64,000 bases of DNA from Scenedesmus sp. ARA3 (Eukaryota > Chlorophyta > Chlorophyceae > Sphaeropleales > Scenedesmaceae). Below, piece after piece: positions 12,454-25,095 of this stretch (position 1 is its first letter; each line of letters opens with the position of its first letter). The notes beneath the pieces were generated by a model. That model saw only the letters and a list, made by a program, of their open reading frames with translations. It did not search any database and had not been told where the DNA came from. The translations under genes and the position numbers were made by a program. The stretch is taken from contig RWJK01001549.1 of NCBI GenBank assembly GCA_004335835.1, positions 1-64,000 of the forward strand, given 5' to 3'.

Positions 12454-13982
12454 ATGCTGCAGCAGCTGGACGCCTCGGCAGCGGCAGGCACAGCAGCAGG
12501 GGCAGCACCTGTTGCAGCCCCACTGCAGCTGCCAAGCTCGGCAGCAGTAGCCCAGTTTGCACAGCAGCGAGCTCTACTGTCTGTTGCACCCTACCCAGCT
12601 GCCTACAACTACAGTGGCGCTTATGGCTGCGGCTTCACAGCAACTGCTTCAATGTATGCCGCAACGTATGGACTGCAGCCATGCGTCTGGCATCCGGCGG
12701 CAATGGTGCCGCCAATGCTAATGGGCCCCTTTGCTTGCAGCATTGCTGGAGCACCAGTGCTCGGCATTCCTGCAGCTGGCAATGTTACAGCACAGGCGGA
12801 CCCCGCAGCACTAGGGCAGCCTGGGGGCAATACACAGCAGCATCAGCAGCAGCTACTTGAACTCTGCAGGAATGCCAGCTCCTGCTCGCCCCTGGCACAT
12901 AGTGGTGTGCCAGTCCTGCAGGCCGCTGACCAGCGCCTGCAGCAGCCGCAGCCCATTGAGCAGCATCAACAGCAGCAGAAGCAGCCAGAGGGCACCCTTG
13001 AGCCAGACGTGGCAGACATGGCGCAGCTTGTCTCAGGTGTGGTCCAGCTCACTCCTGCACTCGACCTGCTGTCGCAGCAGGACCAGCTGCAAGGCCAGCA
13101 GTCGCCAGCACGTCAGGGGGAAGCAAAGAGGCGCCGCAGCAACAGCGCCGAGCCTGACACGCCAAGCAGCAGCAAGCAGCACAAGTGCGGCAGCTTGGGT
13201 GGCGGTCAGGAGCACCAGCAGCTACTGCTTGCTGACCAACTGCCTGCGCCATCGTCGCCAGGGCAGCATCAGCAGCAGGCTGATGCACAGCAGCAGCCCA
13301 GTGCGAGCCAGTCATTGACCATGCAGGACACTCAGCAGCAGCAGCAGCAGCAGTTGGTGTTGGAGGTTGATCTGCTGCCAATAACTGGTGCTGCAGTCCC
13401 AAGACGGTGCAGGTCGAGGCTGCAACGCCGCCCCAGGACGCAGCAGCAGCTGCAGCAGGCCTGGCAGGGCCTTGTGCAGCCAGCGCCACTGCAGCTGCTG
13501 CCCCCTGTGCCGACTGGCCCGAAGCGGCAGCGCAGCCAGCTGCAGCGCCAGCCTAGGAGCGAGGAGCAGCTGCAGCAGATATACGCCGCGCTGTTCCCCA
13601 GGCAGCAGCAGCTCAGCAGATTGCAGCAGCTGATGCAGTGGGAGCAGCGGGAGGAGTGGCTGGCTGCTCGGCAGGAGATTGCGGAGCAGCAGCGGCGCCG
13701 TGACCGCCAGCGGCGGCAGCAGCTGCGGGCGCAAGACAGGGAGCAGCAGCAGGAGGAGGATGCAGTAGATACTGGAGGGCAGCAACCTGAGCAGCGCCAG
13801 CGGCGCCAGCAGCAGCAACAACAGCACCCTGCAAGCCAAAAGCTAAAGCAGCAGAAGCTGGAGCAACAGGAGCTGGAGCAGCAGGAGCAGGAGCAGCAGA
13901 AGCAGGAACAGCAGGAGCAGCAGGAGCAACAGGAGCAGGAACAGCAGGAGCAGCAGGAGGCGGCACCGGCAAGATCCCATAG

Positions 13983-14020
<38 letters not shown>

Positions 14021-17000
14021 CCATTGGGCAGCACAATGATGCATCAGAGGCCGCGCAGCAACATATGGAGTCCGGCCCTGCTGACTCCACGTGCGCCGAC
14101 CCAGCCGACTCCCCACGCGAGGGTGACAGTTGTCCAAATGACGACCGTGACGCAGAGGACAGCGCATGTGCGGGTGCTGGTGCAGGAGTAGGTGCGGTGC
14201 AGCAGCCTGTGGCGAGGCGCCTGCGCTCGCGCCACCCTGCGCTGCTGCAGCGTCTGCTGGTGCTGTCAGGCGACAACCAGGAGCCACAGGCGCTGGTGCT
14301 GGAGCCTCCGCCTGTCAAGGCAGCACGCAGGAAGCAGCGCACAGGGGCACTGCGGCGGCCGATGAGCAAGCAGCAGCTGCAGCAGCACTGGGATGGGTTG
14401 CTGCATGGCGAGGTGGCGGTGCAGCGTGATGGTGGCAGTGAGCATGCAGCGCCATGTGTAGAGGCACAAGAACCCCAACTGCTGCAGCAGCAGCAGCACG
14501 ACGTGCAAGTGCTAGCAGGCGCTGACAGCACACAGTCTGACCACACTGGGTGTGTCGAGCTGGCACTGCTAGCTGCTGGTCAACAGACACTTCCTGGTGC
14601 TGTAGCTGCTGCTGACGCCATGATGCAGCAGCAGCAGCAGCAGCAGCAAGGGCAGCTGCCGGCAGCTGTTGAGGAGGCGCCATCAGCGCCACCGCCGCTG
14701 CAGCATCAAGTGCCTGATGGAGAGCAGTTGCCGCAGCAGGCAGCCCTGAGCACAGGCCATGTGGAGCCCGGTGGCCAGGGCCAGCACTACACCCCTGAGA
14801 GTCTGCATGCACTGCTGAACAGCAGCGATGAGCAGCTGCCTGCTGATGCAGCAGGACAGCCAGCGGAGGCAGCACTAAATGGGGCGCCACCTGCTGCTGC
14901 TGCTGCTGCTGCTGCGAGTGCTGCTGCGAGTGCTGCTGCCGGTGGTGCTGCTGGTGGTGCTGGTGGTGGATCAGCTGCCACAGAAACAGCAGCAGTAGGT
15001 GTTGACTGTGATCTTAATCAAGGCACAACCTCAGTAGGAGCAGCAGATGTCATCAGCATGCAGCTTGATGCAGCAGGCAGCAGCCACGCCAGTGCAGCTG
15101 GCACCGCTGCCGCTGAGCCTCTCTGCCCTGAGGCAGCTGCCAACGCTGCTGCTGATGGGGCACAGCTGCACGAAGATGACAGTGAACACCACCAACATGA
15201 GCAGCAGCAGCAGCAGGCGTGTGGTCAGCAGCTGGATGTGCAGCAGCGGCTGCCAGCCAAGGATGCGCAGCCAGGGGACTACCTCAGGGTGGAGCCCAAC
15301 AGCCGCTGGGACCCCGCAGGCTTTGAGGCTGCTGCTGCTGCAGGCGCAGCGCAGCTGGGGGTGCCTGTAGCTGTGCTGGCACAGCAGCAGTTGCAGCAGG
15401 CATCACCCAAGGCACCCTCAGGGTCGGCAGAGGAGGCAGCAGCAGGGTCGGAGGTATCCGCAGCTGCACTTGAAGCGGCAGCAGCAGCAGGCGCAGGTGA
15501 GCTGCCAGCTGCAGCATGCACTGCAGAGTTTGGCGTGCTGATGCTGGCTCATGACAAGGGCGTGGCGCATGCAGCAGCCTGGCAGGCATGGGAGGCCAGC
15601 CATGAGGGCAGGGCAGTGGTGCTGGTGCACTTGAAGGCAGGCGTGGACCTGGCTCCCTCAGCAGCAGGCAGTGATTGGCTGGCCTCAGGCCGGCAGCTGC
15701 ACACGCGCGTGGCCTCGCAGTGGGGTGACATCAGCCTGACGCAAGCCGTGCTGGGCAGCGCTGCTGAGATGCTGGTGCGCTGCCCCAGGTTGCAGCACAT
15801 TGCTGTGGTTAGTGGGCAGGACGTGCCTGTTGCCGCGCTGCCGCTGCCGCTGCCGCCGGGCATGAGTTTGATCGGCTGCTTCCAGTTTGGGCGCGAGTAT
15901 GATGCTGCGGCGAGGCGTGTGGCGGCTGGCGTGCTGAGTCAGCAGCTGGGCATGGGCGGGTCAGAGGCGGGCGCCTGGGGCGACTCGCTGACCTTCCACC
16001 ACACCTGGCTCGTGTTCAGCAGGTGAGCGCGCGCGGCAGCACAGCAAGGGCGCAATTGGGATGCCAGCAGAGTTATGTCTGCCGCTTGAGGCGTGTTCAG
16101 GCAGCAGCAATGGTGTACGGCAGTTGTGTTGATTGGTGTAGTGAGATTGGCAATGTGAGGCGATCTCTAGGGGCACATGCAGAGCACAGGAAGTTGCAGA
16201 GTAAGGCGGTGCAGCTTCACTCTGCGGCTGACAAATGCGACAAGCAAGCTCACAGGTGCCACCTTCTGCAACTACTTCACAGCATCAACTCTGTCCATGC
16301 TGCCAAATGGCTTCCCATGTGTGCAGGCAGCTGCTGCTGGCGCTGCTGTCCAAGCAGGGGGACATCATGGCAGTGGGTGCTGCGCTGCAGCCGCGCTTCA
16401 TGCAGCGCGACGCTGCCGTGGCGGCTGACGAGTACCTGCTGGTCACTGCTGCGGTGCGCTACGGCTTTGTGAAGGAGATCCAGCGCAGGAGCATCCCCAC
16501 CTTCATACGGGCAGACAGGGAGCGACGCCGCGCAGCTGCCCAGCAGCAGCAGCAGCAGCAGCAGGAGGAGGAGGAGGAGGAGGCACCTGCAGCAGCAGCC
16601 CCGGCAGCAAGGCGGCAGCAATATGGCAGCAGGAAGCAGCAGCTGCAGCGGCAGCTGTTGCGCCGCAGCAGCCAGCGGCAATCGCAGCCGGCTTGGAAAC
16701 AGCGGCAGCAGCAGCAGCAGGCTGCGGAGGCTGTCGGGCTGGCACTGCATCGCAGCAGGCGCCAGCCAAGGAGCAGCAGCAGGAGCAGGGGCGGCTGCAG
16801 CAGTGCCAGCGGCGAGGACAGCGAAGCTCACAGCAGCGGCCACAGAGGCAGCACGCTGAGTATGGCGCACGGCGGCTGCACGCGCAGCAGCAGCAGCGGC
16901 AGTAGGTTGTCTTCTGCGTCGGGCCGGCGGCAGCAGTTCAGCGACGTGAATCATAGCATCACTCGACAATGTGTGCAGCAGCAGACCAGCAGGACAGGGT

Positions 17001-17530
17001 CACCTGAGCGCGCTGCTGGCAGCAGCAGGCGCACGGCGCTAGCAGGACAGCTCGCCATGAGGCAGCGCTCGCCATCAGCGCAGCCCACAGCAGCTGCAGA
17101 CGCTGCCAGCGCTGCTGCAGGTGCTGGCAGCATGTCGACCAGGAGCGCGGCAGCAGCTGCAGCCAGGCGTGCAGCAGCTGCTGCAGCCGCCGCGCGTGTA
17201 AAGGAGGATGCTGTGGTGGGCTGTGGCGTGCTGCTGGACTGCTGCCCCACGCTGGCGCTGTTCCACCCCACACACACGCGCCACCCGCACACTTGGCGCA
17301 ACTTCACGGCTGCGCTGCTGTGCGATGTGCATGCTGCCGACGATGATGGCAGCGGCAGCGGCACCAAGCTGTCGCTGCTGCAGGCGCTGGGGCTGGCCAA
17401 GCCCAACTGGGCGTGGTTTTTTAGGAAGGTGGAGGTGAAGCGGCAGGCAGCGCAGGGCACGCTGCTGCAGCTGCTGCAGCTGCTGTGGCAGGACAAGCCG
17501 CTGCCGCGCAACCTGGCGGCACTTGGGTGA
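12454..17530 (+). CDS. Poly-Gln protein with split GT14 (Core-2/I-branching) glycosyltransferase domain
   Basis: Two exons, 12454-16022 and 16327-17530, join in frame (1590 aa if the first ATG is correct). Residues 1-~1020 are low complexity: Gln/Ala-rich, a Q12 run, QEQQEQ-type repeats and Ala runs. From ~1025 the sequence resembles GT14 enzymes: GVLMLAHDKG, VVLVHLKAGVD, SQWGDISLTQAVLGSAAEML, HIAVVSGQDVPV, then across the intron HTWLVFSRQLLLALL, FMQRDAAVAADEYLL and, near the end, ALFHPTHTRHPHTWRNFT. These match the family's order of acid/HQW-type block, D-E-H/Y block and C-terminal W-R block. About 235 residues of Arg/Ser/Gln-rich sequence (~1247-1483) separate the last two. I see no clear signal anchor. 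The family transfers xylose or GlcNAc in the Golgi; activity here is untested. The 5' end is uncertain. Confidence 0.75.
13984..14019 (+). repeat. (CAG)12 microsatellite coding poly-Gln
   Basis: Twelve uninterrupted CAG codons inside the glycosyltransferase-like gene. It is the longest pure CAG run I found in a coding exon here and is probably length-variable. Confidence 0.95.
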
Positions 17531-18289
17531 TGACACACAGGCAGCCAGCACCCGTGGCGGCGGTTGGCAGGAAGGGGTGGGATTTGTACATAATAAATGG
17601 CGGCACGACTGGTTCAGCTCTGTATATGTATGGGATTAGGCTGTGATTTGCATTGTAGTCCAATGGGTGTGATGATATCTGCTGTGATATGGCGTGTCTG
17701 TGATGCACTAATGAGTGTAGCCAATTGCCGACTTGACAAACTGCGACATGATCAACACACACCAGCTGACCGCCTTGAGAGCATGTTATCCTGTTCTTGT
17801 GATACGCATCATTGTATTATTACATACATACTTAAGTGCATTTACAGCAACTCTGCTGGCCTGATCAGGTTGTAAAAAGAGACTTGTTACAGTAACCTTC
17901 CACTGTTCCTTGGCTTGCTTGATGGGTGTGACGGGCAGGTGTGGAAGTGAGATAGGCTGTCTGTCACTGGTCCGAGAGTCACCATAGCTTCAGCGCAGCT
18001 TGATTTTGATGCCTTCTGACTTGCAAAAGTACACAACTACTCATCACGTGCAGAAGCAACTTACAGCAACGACATCAGACAAGCCCCGGAAGTCGTGTGC
18101 AGCTTACATGCTACTGCCAGTCGTCGGCGAAAAGAAGCGATGCTTGTAGTCTTGTAACGTCGGAGGTATCAGGCGGCACTCAATCGAGACGGCAAGACAG
18201 CAGCATCACTTGGAAGGGCTGCAGCAGCAGCAGCAGGGTGCTGTGGCAGCACCCAAAGCCCACGCAGTATAGATTGATTCTGAACAGCC
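17531..18289. other. 3'UTR and intergenic DNA
   Basis: Contains the likely poly(A) motif at 17871-17875 and then the promoter and 5'UTR region of the BAH gene. It is AT-richer than its surroundings. No ORF with a recognisable motif. Confidence 0.5.
17871..17875 (+). terminator. Candidate poly(A) signal TGTAA
   Basis: TGTAA is the usual chlorophyte polyadenylation motif. This copy lies 341 nt after the stop of the glycosyltransferase gene, in an AT-rich stretch with no competing gene. Assigned by position and motif only. Confidence 0.5.
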
Positions 18290-21200
18290 ATGCCACACGA
18301 CGAAACTAGTGAAGAGGAGGAAGAGGAGGAGGAGGTGTACCCGCCCTGGCTGGAGAACATAGTGAAGGGCGAGTACTATGACCATGTGCGGGTGCTGCGA
18401 TACCATGGTAAGGAGAGCCATGCATAAGCAGCAGCAGCAGCAGGCGCAGCGCATGGTGTGTTGCTGTCTCATCAAACAGATGCACGGGATGCTGCTATCA
18501 AATCACATGCCAGCGTGCACATTGCCCAAGTGTCCTTTGCTGTTGCCAGGCTGTGATATGCAGCAGCAGCGTACGCACAGGCCCTAACATGGCAAAACCA
18601 TGCAAAGCTGCTACCACCCCTGCCGCGTTCTTGCTTGCAGACAAGCCTGACTCCAGCCATGAGGGCCACAAACGCTGCAAGGTGCGTCAGGACCACCACA
18701 TGCACGCCGCTTGCAGCTGGCTAGCCTTTCCAGTTGCAGCTGTGTGCGCCAGGGCGGTGGTTGTGCGCTGCGCCACCAGGCTGCAGTGCACAACTGCAAC
18801 AGCGCAAGCAGGACCGCCTACTGAAGTGCTCTGGTGGCCGTTTGCATTTATCGCATGTCTCCTTGCCGTGCCTTGCCGTGCCGCCTGGTGCAACCACCGG
18901 TTGCAGTGTCTGCTTAGGTCTAGGCTTCACTGCATGTCTGCTTGCGTTGTTGCCTTGCAGGAGATTGAGGTGCCTGATGCAGCTGACGCAGCAGCACACC
19001 AGGGCGCGTCCGATGCCATCCGCAAGTACAGGCTCACGCGGCTGACGCCAGTGCTCATCGTGTGTGAGTGCGCCACAGGCGTCACCGGCTGCTTTTAGCG
19101 CAGCAGGCACAGCAGGCAGATGCATTGGCCACAGCAGGTGCTCGGCAGCATGTTGAATGCAACGTGCTGCATTTAAGTGCATGTCATCGCTTGCAGGGTG
19201 GCATGTGCATGGGCGCTGCTTGAGCAGTGAGCATTGGAGCACAGAAGCCGTACGAAAACTGACTCAGGTTTCAAACTGCCTCTCCTGTTGGCTTGCAGCG
19301 TCGCCAACGGAGCCGCCATACTTGGGCTTGGTGGACAAGGTGAGCAAGCAGCAGCAACCCCAGCAAGCAGCGGGGGCAGAGCCGCAATAACAGTGCAACA
19401 GCATGATAGCGCAAGCAGCAGCAGCAGCAGCAGCAGCAGGCTTATGCGGATGTTCGCAGCAACGGTAACCAACAGCAACCTGCGTGCAGTGAGGTGGGCC
19501 AGTTTTTGGCAGCCTGCCTGCGCCTTTTTGCTGCAGGGCTCACAGCTGATACACAGGTTCTGGCTGAGCTGTAACACCAGCCTGTTCTGCTGCGTCCATG
19601 TTTGTTTGGTTGCCTTTGAATTGAACGTGCCGCAGCTGTTGTACTATGTATGTTGCTTGCGCACCATCTGCAGCAGGATTTACTTGGCCAGGGAACATGA
19701 ACACCTCACTGCTACAGTGCTGGTGTTGCTGATGTCGGGTGGTTGGGTTAGTAATGCTCTGTGTGCCTGCCGCGCTGTGGGTGTGCTGCTGGTGTGCAGA
19801 TCTGGCTGAAGCGCGACGCGAAGCCGGTGGCTGGGCAGCAGGACACCTTCCGCACGGGTGACTTCAGCCTGGAGGTGCGCCTGCTGCGCGGCAGCAGCAG
19901 CAGCAGTCGCGACAGCAGCAGCGGGGGCAGCAGCATCAGCAGTAGCAGCGGAAGCAGAGACAGGTTGGACAACACCTGGTGTAGTTATTGTGCGCAGTGG
20001 CAACCGCAGCCGTGTTCGGCAATAGTAGCGGCGGCAGCAGCAATGTGACAGCTGCATTGATGTGACAGGATGTGCCTTGCGCTGCTGGAGAGACTGTGCA
20101 GTTGCTATCATGCTTCCGTGCATTCAGCCCCGCATGTCTGCAGCCCTGCTGCCTTCACACTTGGCATGCCTTGCATCGCTGATGGCACGCGCTTATGCCA
20201 CTGTGCTGCATGCTGGCTGCAGTGCTACTGGTTCTACCGACCGCGTGAGGTGCCTGAAACCGCGTGGGAAGGTGTGAAGCGCAAAAAGTACAAGGGCGCA
20301 GAATACAGCTTCAGCAAGAAAAAGAAGCTGCGGCAGGAGGAGTTCTGCGAGCGGCAGGTGGGGCGCTGGGGGCAGGCTGTGCCGCCTGCGCAGTCCTCGG
20401 GCTGTGACACCCAAGGGCTGCTTTAGCTGTGCAGTGTTGGCATGTCAGCTGTGTTGCCTCCCAGCTGGCTGTAGACTTGCACCTGCGTCACCTGCAGCTT
20501 TATCGCACGTGTGGCTTGCGTTGCACACCACTGCACACCGGTGGTCGTGCGCCTGCTCTTCCTCCCCCTCAGCTGCCGCTGCCTCTCTTGATCCTGCTCT
20601 TGATGTCTGCTGCTTCTGGTGCTGCTGCAGCTGCTGTTCTCCAGCCACAACACACTGCACGACTACCCAGATGATGCCGGGCTGCTGTCACTGGAAGGCT
20701 TCCTGCAGACATGCACGGTACGCGGCACAGCCGCCAGCAGCCCTGCACTGTAGTGGGCCCTTTTTGCATATGTGCCAGCGTGGACATGGCTCGCTTTGGA
20801 CACTGCCTGTGCTTGCGTTGTTTGCTGAAACGGCTCTGGGCAGCAGCCACGGCTGCAGATGCTGGGATGCAGCTACGCATGAGCGTACGCCTGCTCACCG
20901 ATCAGCGCCAGCCGCACCTGCTGCCTTTTCGTCATGACCACGACCACATTTCCCTGCATTGACACCCCGCCACGCCTGCTGCCTTCCTCCGACACCTCCC
21001 CTGCCTGCCGCTCCTGCCTGCTCCTTCTGCCTGCCGCTCCTGCCTGCCCCACCTCCCCTTCCTCTTGGCTCACCAGCTGCACTGGCTGGGCCTGCGCGAG
21101 CCGTCGCCTGAGCGCTACGCCATCGCCAAGGGCCGCCTGATGCGCACCCGCGAGCCCGGCTTCGTGGTGCAAGGCTTCCTGTGGTGCGCGGCACGTGACG

Positions 21201-21899
21201 CGCCGCAGCTGCACCCGGACGACAAGCGCGTGATGCCGCTGGACGGCGAGTGGCCCGACCAGGCCACGCAGGACATTGTGAGTGTGCTGGCAGCTGCAGC
21301 GGCAGGAGTGCTTGCGCTGTAGCTGCGTGCAGCTGCTGGTGCGGAACCTGCTGTTTGGTCCTGAGCAACAGCATTGGGTGGGACCTCCCTGGCTACTGTT
21401 CAGTGGCGCTAGCTGTCGTGCATGCATGCAGCGGCGCTCCTGGCAGCTGAGCCTCGCCCTGCTGCCTGCTGATGGCGTGCTGCTGCAGGTGGCGTCGATG
21501 CGCAAGCGCTACAAGCGCACAGCAGCAGCCATGCAGGAGCGCAACAGGCTGCTGAAGGAGACAGCAGAGGTGCACGCGGCATACCTGCGTGTGCCTGGTG
21601 CGCCCTTCAAGCAGCTGGCTGATGATGACGGCAGCCTCACGCCAGAGGCACAGCAGCAGCGGCAGGAGCGGCTGGACGGCTGGCGCGCGGCACTGCAGCA
21701 GCAGCAGCAGCATCAGCCAAGCAAGCAGCAGCAGAAGCATGGCAATCCCCCATCACCGACACTGCCGGGGATGCACGGTGCTGCTCCAGCAGGGCAGGAG
21801 GATGACGATGAGGATGACGATGGTGGCGGCTTGTTTGGAGACGCGCCACCGCGGCAGCAGGGCAACATGGGAGACTTCATGGACGAAGACGACGACTGA
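18290..21899 (+). CDS. BAH-domain chromatin protein
   Basis: Nine exons join in frame: 18290-18407, 18641-18681, 18961-19063, 19299-19339, 19800-19874, 20223-20357, 20631-20717, 21077-21277, 21489-21899 (403 aa). The N-terminus is acidic (a Glu run). Middle exons read KYRLTRLTPVLIV, PTEPPYLGLVDKIWLK, CYWFYRPREVPET, GAEYSFSKKKKLRQEEFCE and LLFSSHNTLHDYPDDA, which follow the bromo-adjacent-homology pattern (PPYxxxIxxIW, WFYRPEE, ELFxSxHxD). The C-terminus has a basic MRKRYKRT segment, Gln repeats and an acidic tail ending FMDEDDD. BAH domains read histone or nucleosome surfaces; no PHD, bromodomain or methyltransferase motif is visible. The GTGCGC donor at 19875 was chosen because it restores frame; using GTTGGA at 19964 adds a Ser-rich stretch but breaks frame. 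Confidence 0.78.
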
Positions 21900-24800
21900 G
21901 GTGGCTGCGCACAACGTTGGGTTGCATGGTTTTGCTGCTTGCAATGCGGCGTAAGCACCGATCACAATGTGCTCGTCTTGAAAGCATGCTGTGCTGCGCA
22001 ACGAGGGTCTTACTGGGACGGATGGTGGGTTGTGTGAAGCAACATCAGGTGGTCGGCTGGGCATATCCTGCCAGCAGCTGTTGCCTCTTGGCCCAGCCAC
22101 GCAGCACCATTCTTGAGATGCTGGTCGGGCCGTATGTTTGTTGTGGATCCTGCTGAGGGCCTTGCAAGGCCAGTTAATGCGATCTCTGCCTCAATGTTGC
22201 GAATACGTCACAGGCAGCAGCGCAGGCTGTTGCGCTCGGCATTAGAGGGCTTGGGGTTGCTGTGCAGTAGCCGCGCCTCCTTCGTCATTTGCATGTGTAC
22301 TATCGTACGTGAGCGACGGGAGTGGGACATGGGAGTGTTGTTGGTGCCTTAGTGGAGGGTTAGTTTTCTGAGCTAGCCGACTGCCTCTGGCATCACTGCA
22401 GGTAGCAGTTCGTGTGCTGGGTTGCCAGGCACATTGTGGCAGCTGCCACAACCTGCAGGTCACACCTTTGGCAACTCAGACGAGCGACGGCACCAGTCTC
22501 CTTCTTTGCACCAGCGACTAGTCAATACTCGTGCAAAGGCAGCAGACACTCTGCAAGGATAAGCCAGATCATGATGTTTCAATAGGACTGTCATGCCCAC
22601 TACCTCCTCAACAGGCTGCATGCGCAACTACGGAGCTCATTTCAGAGCTGTTCCCAACATCTCCCATGTTTGCCCAGTCCAGAGTTCTAGCCATCACATA
22701 TGTGCTGGTGGCACAATGCGCGACAGAACTTGCCAGGAAACCATGCCTCGACTGCCGCCCATAGTGCTAACAGCAGAGCGTGTGAACACCAACCTGAATA
22801 GCACTGCAACTGCTCAAGAGTTCACGCATAGTAAGCTGCCGACTTTGCTGCGCCCAGACAACAGCCAGGCTGTGCATAGATACAGGCTGTGCGGTGTACA
22901 TGAAGCACGCAAAGACGCCCGCAATAGCAGTTGAGATAACAAAGCAAATGTGAGTACCCTACACATGGACAAACATGTACATGATGCATCACACAGGTGA
23001 CGCACGCTGTGACAAATCAGCCCTGCTTGAGGCACCAACCCACACACCACATAAGAAGCACCCTGCGCATCCGCATTGCCAATCACGCATGTTATTAAAT
23101 GCATGCACTGCTTTGCAGGACCAAGTACCAGAACAAGTAGCAGAACACGTAGCCCAGGTCACGGTAGTCGTCAAGTTACTGCTGCTAGCCTCGCCCTGAG
23201 GACGAAAAGACACCAAGCTGAGTACGGTGGGTGATGCGGCTGCTATGCCTTGCGCTGCTGCTGCAAACAATGTTGAATCACTGCATGTGCCCTAAACCCC
23301 TCGCTGGCCACAGGAAAGAATGGAAGAGTGTGATCTGTAAGAATGTGGAAGAACAATACGAGGCCTGTGGGGGGCTGGGGGACACATGCAGCGTGAACAG
23401 CAGCAAAACGCACGACAAGCAAGCCTGCACACAAACAACCACTTTGCATAACTGGACGCCACCGTGTTGCACCATGCTAGAGCAGCTGCGCACAGGCAGT
23501 TTAGAAGGTGGGTGCCTTTGAGTGCACACCACCGCATCATGCAGCAGGCAGCAGCTGTTCAGCCTGCACTGAGCACACTTCAGCAAATTCAGCAGTCAAG
23601 CACACCAGGGCACTACACACAAACCTGCCCTAACTGCATGTGTGCAGGCACTACAAGCTCATCCCCAGCACGGCCTACTGCCGCGCATGGGGCTGGAGGG
23701 CAGTGCAGCAGTGCGAAACTGCATTGCTACCGCTCGATGCAGGAAGCTGTGTGCCACGCAACCATGGGCACGCTGCAGACAGCAGCTGCTGCTACAATCC
23801 CTGGCAGCCAGAGGGCGCACAAGGAGCGGCAACTCTCCAGCCACAGCAGGCTGCCCCTGCTGGGCGTGACCTACCATGCTGCTGCAACTCAACCCGAAGC
23901 CAGTGTCCAGAACACAACCAGCAACGGCCACAAAGACAGCTGTCCTGTCTTGTGCCATAACAACTACTTGCCAGCTCCCGCCCACACAAGACACACTGCA
24001 GTGGCCTGGCACGCAAGCAGCTGCTGCAACCGCTGCACCAGGCAGTGCTGCCGACGCCACTGCTTGCCACTGGCTTTACACACTCGGATGTCATGCACAG
24101 CCCAATGCAGCCCTGGCAGATGTCTGCAGCTGGTGGTGGCCACTAGGCATAACAAACACACACCACACACCATGCACACTGCGCAGGCTCAACTCAACTG
24201 CATGCGGCATGTCAAATCCTGCCGTTGCTCAGTCAACTTCCCTTGTCAACACAACCCGGTCGCTTGAGGCGCTGCTGACAAACCCGCACAGCAGCAGCCT
24301 CCAGAACTGCACAGTATGCGTTCCAGTCCTGTTACGTCTGATATCTGAAGCCTCGCCGCGCCACACCAACACGCTATGTGCTCACACACAAGCAGCAGCA
24401 GCTTGCAAGCCGCCTGCTGTGTTGTGACATGTATATGCACATGCACATCCACGTCACATGTGCGTGCATGGAGTAAGTGCTGGTATGGAGCTGTGGGTCT
24501 GCATGCAGACTCGGAGCCAGCTGGCTCCGAGTGCAGCAGGTAACAATGGACGCTGATGGGGGTAAGAATTAGCCAATGAATGACCATGTGAGTGGTCGAC
24601 ACACGTCACGTATGTTGTACATCTAGAAGTCTGACCACACATCACCATGTTCGCAAGGCAAGCGAAAGCACGGGGGCTGCCTGCCACGCCGGCGCGGCGC
24701 GTGCCAGCGCGGGAGGGCGGGCCGCCTCGTGCCGCCTGCCAGGATAGGCCAGCTGCTCACCGTGCCGGGCAGGACGCAGGGCACCGCACAATGCAGCCAG

Positions 24801-25095
24801 GCCCGCAAGGGGCGTGCCTGCATGTGCATGGCGCCTACACAGCCGCCTGCTAGCCTCGCTCACCAGGAGTAAACACCAAGCCTACGGCTCACGAAACAGA
24901 CAAAACTGCCGAGCTTGCTGGCTTCTTCTCTCTCTTGGGTTCAAGAAGATGGCTGACTCTGAAAGGTATGCGCCAAACCACACGTGGATCAGCAGCTGCT
25001 GAGGGTGCTGCCGCTGCAGCACCCCACCACTGCTGCTGCTGAGAACTGCCGCTGCTGCTGTTTGCTGCTGCTTCTGCTGCAGCTGCATGTTGTGG
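21900..25095. other. Gene-poor 3.2-kb stretch between convergent genes
   Basis: No recognisable gene. It should hold the 3'UTRs of the BAH gene (TGTAA at 23336-23340) and of the M43 protease on the other strand (TTACA at 24076-24080). Long open frames exist, for example a 267-codon plus frame at 23464-24267, but they have no conserved motif and no matching splice pattern. Two adjacent palindromes lie at 24497-24532, and a CpG-rich patch at ~24685-24800. Confidence 0.45.
24497..24532. repeat. Two abutting perfect palindromes (14 bp and 24 bp)
   Basis: GTCTGCATGCAGAC at 24497-24510 is a perfect palindrome. It overlaps by two bases a 24-bp perfect palindrome at 24509-24532, whose left half is ACTCGGAGCCAG. 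Both could form cruciforms or, if transcribed, back-to-back hairpins. Confidence 0.85.

Noticed and set aside
13332..14546. 404-codon minus-strand open frame rich in Cys/Ser
   Set aside because: It is the antisense of the CAG-rich glycosyltransferase exon; CTG/TGC repeats keep all frames open and no conserved motif appears.
19875..19963. Ser-rich segment as part of the BAH coding sequence
   Set aside because: Keeping it requires a GTTGGA donor and shifts the next exon out of the WFYRPRE frame.
23464..24267. 267-codon plus-strand open frame with many Cys and His
   Set aside because: No regular Cys/His spacing, no homology pattern and no good start context; it lies where 3'UTRs are expected.
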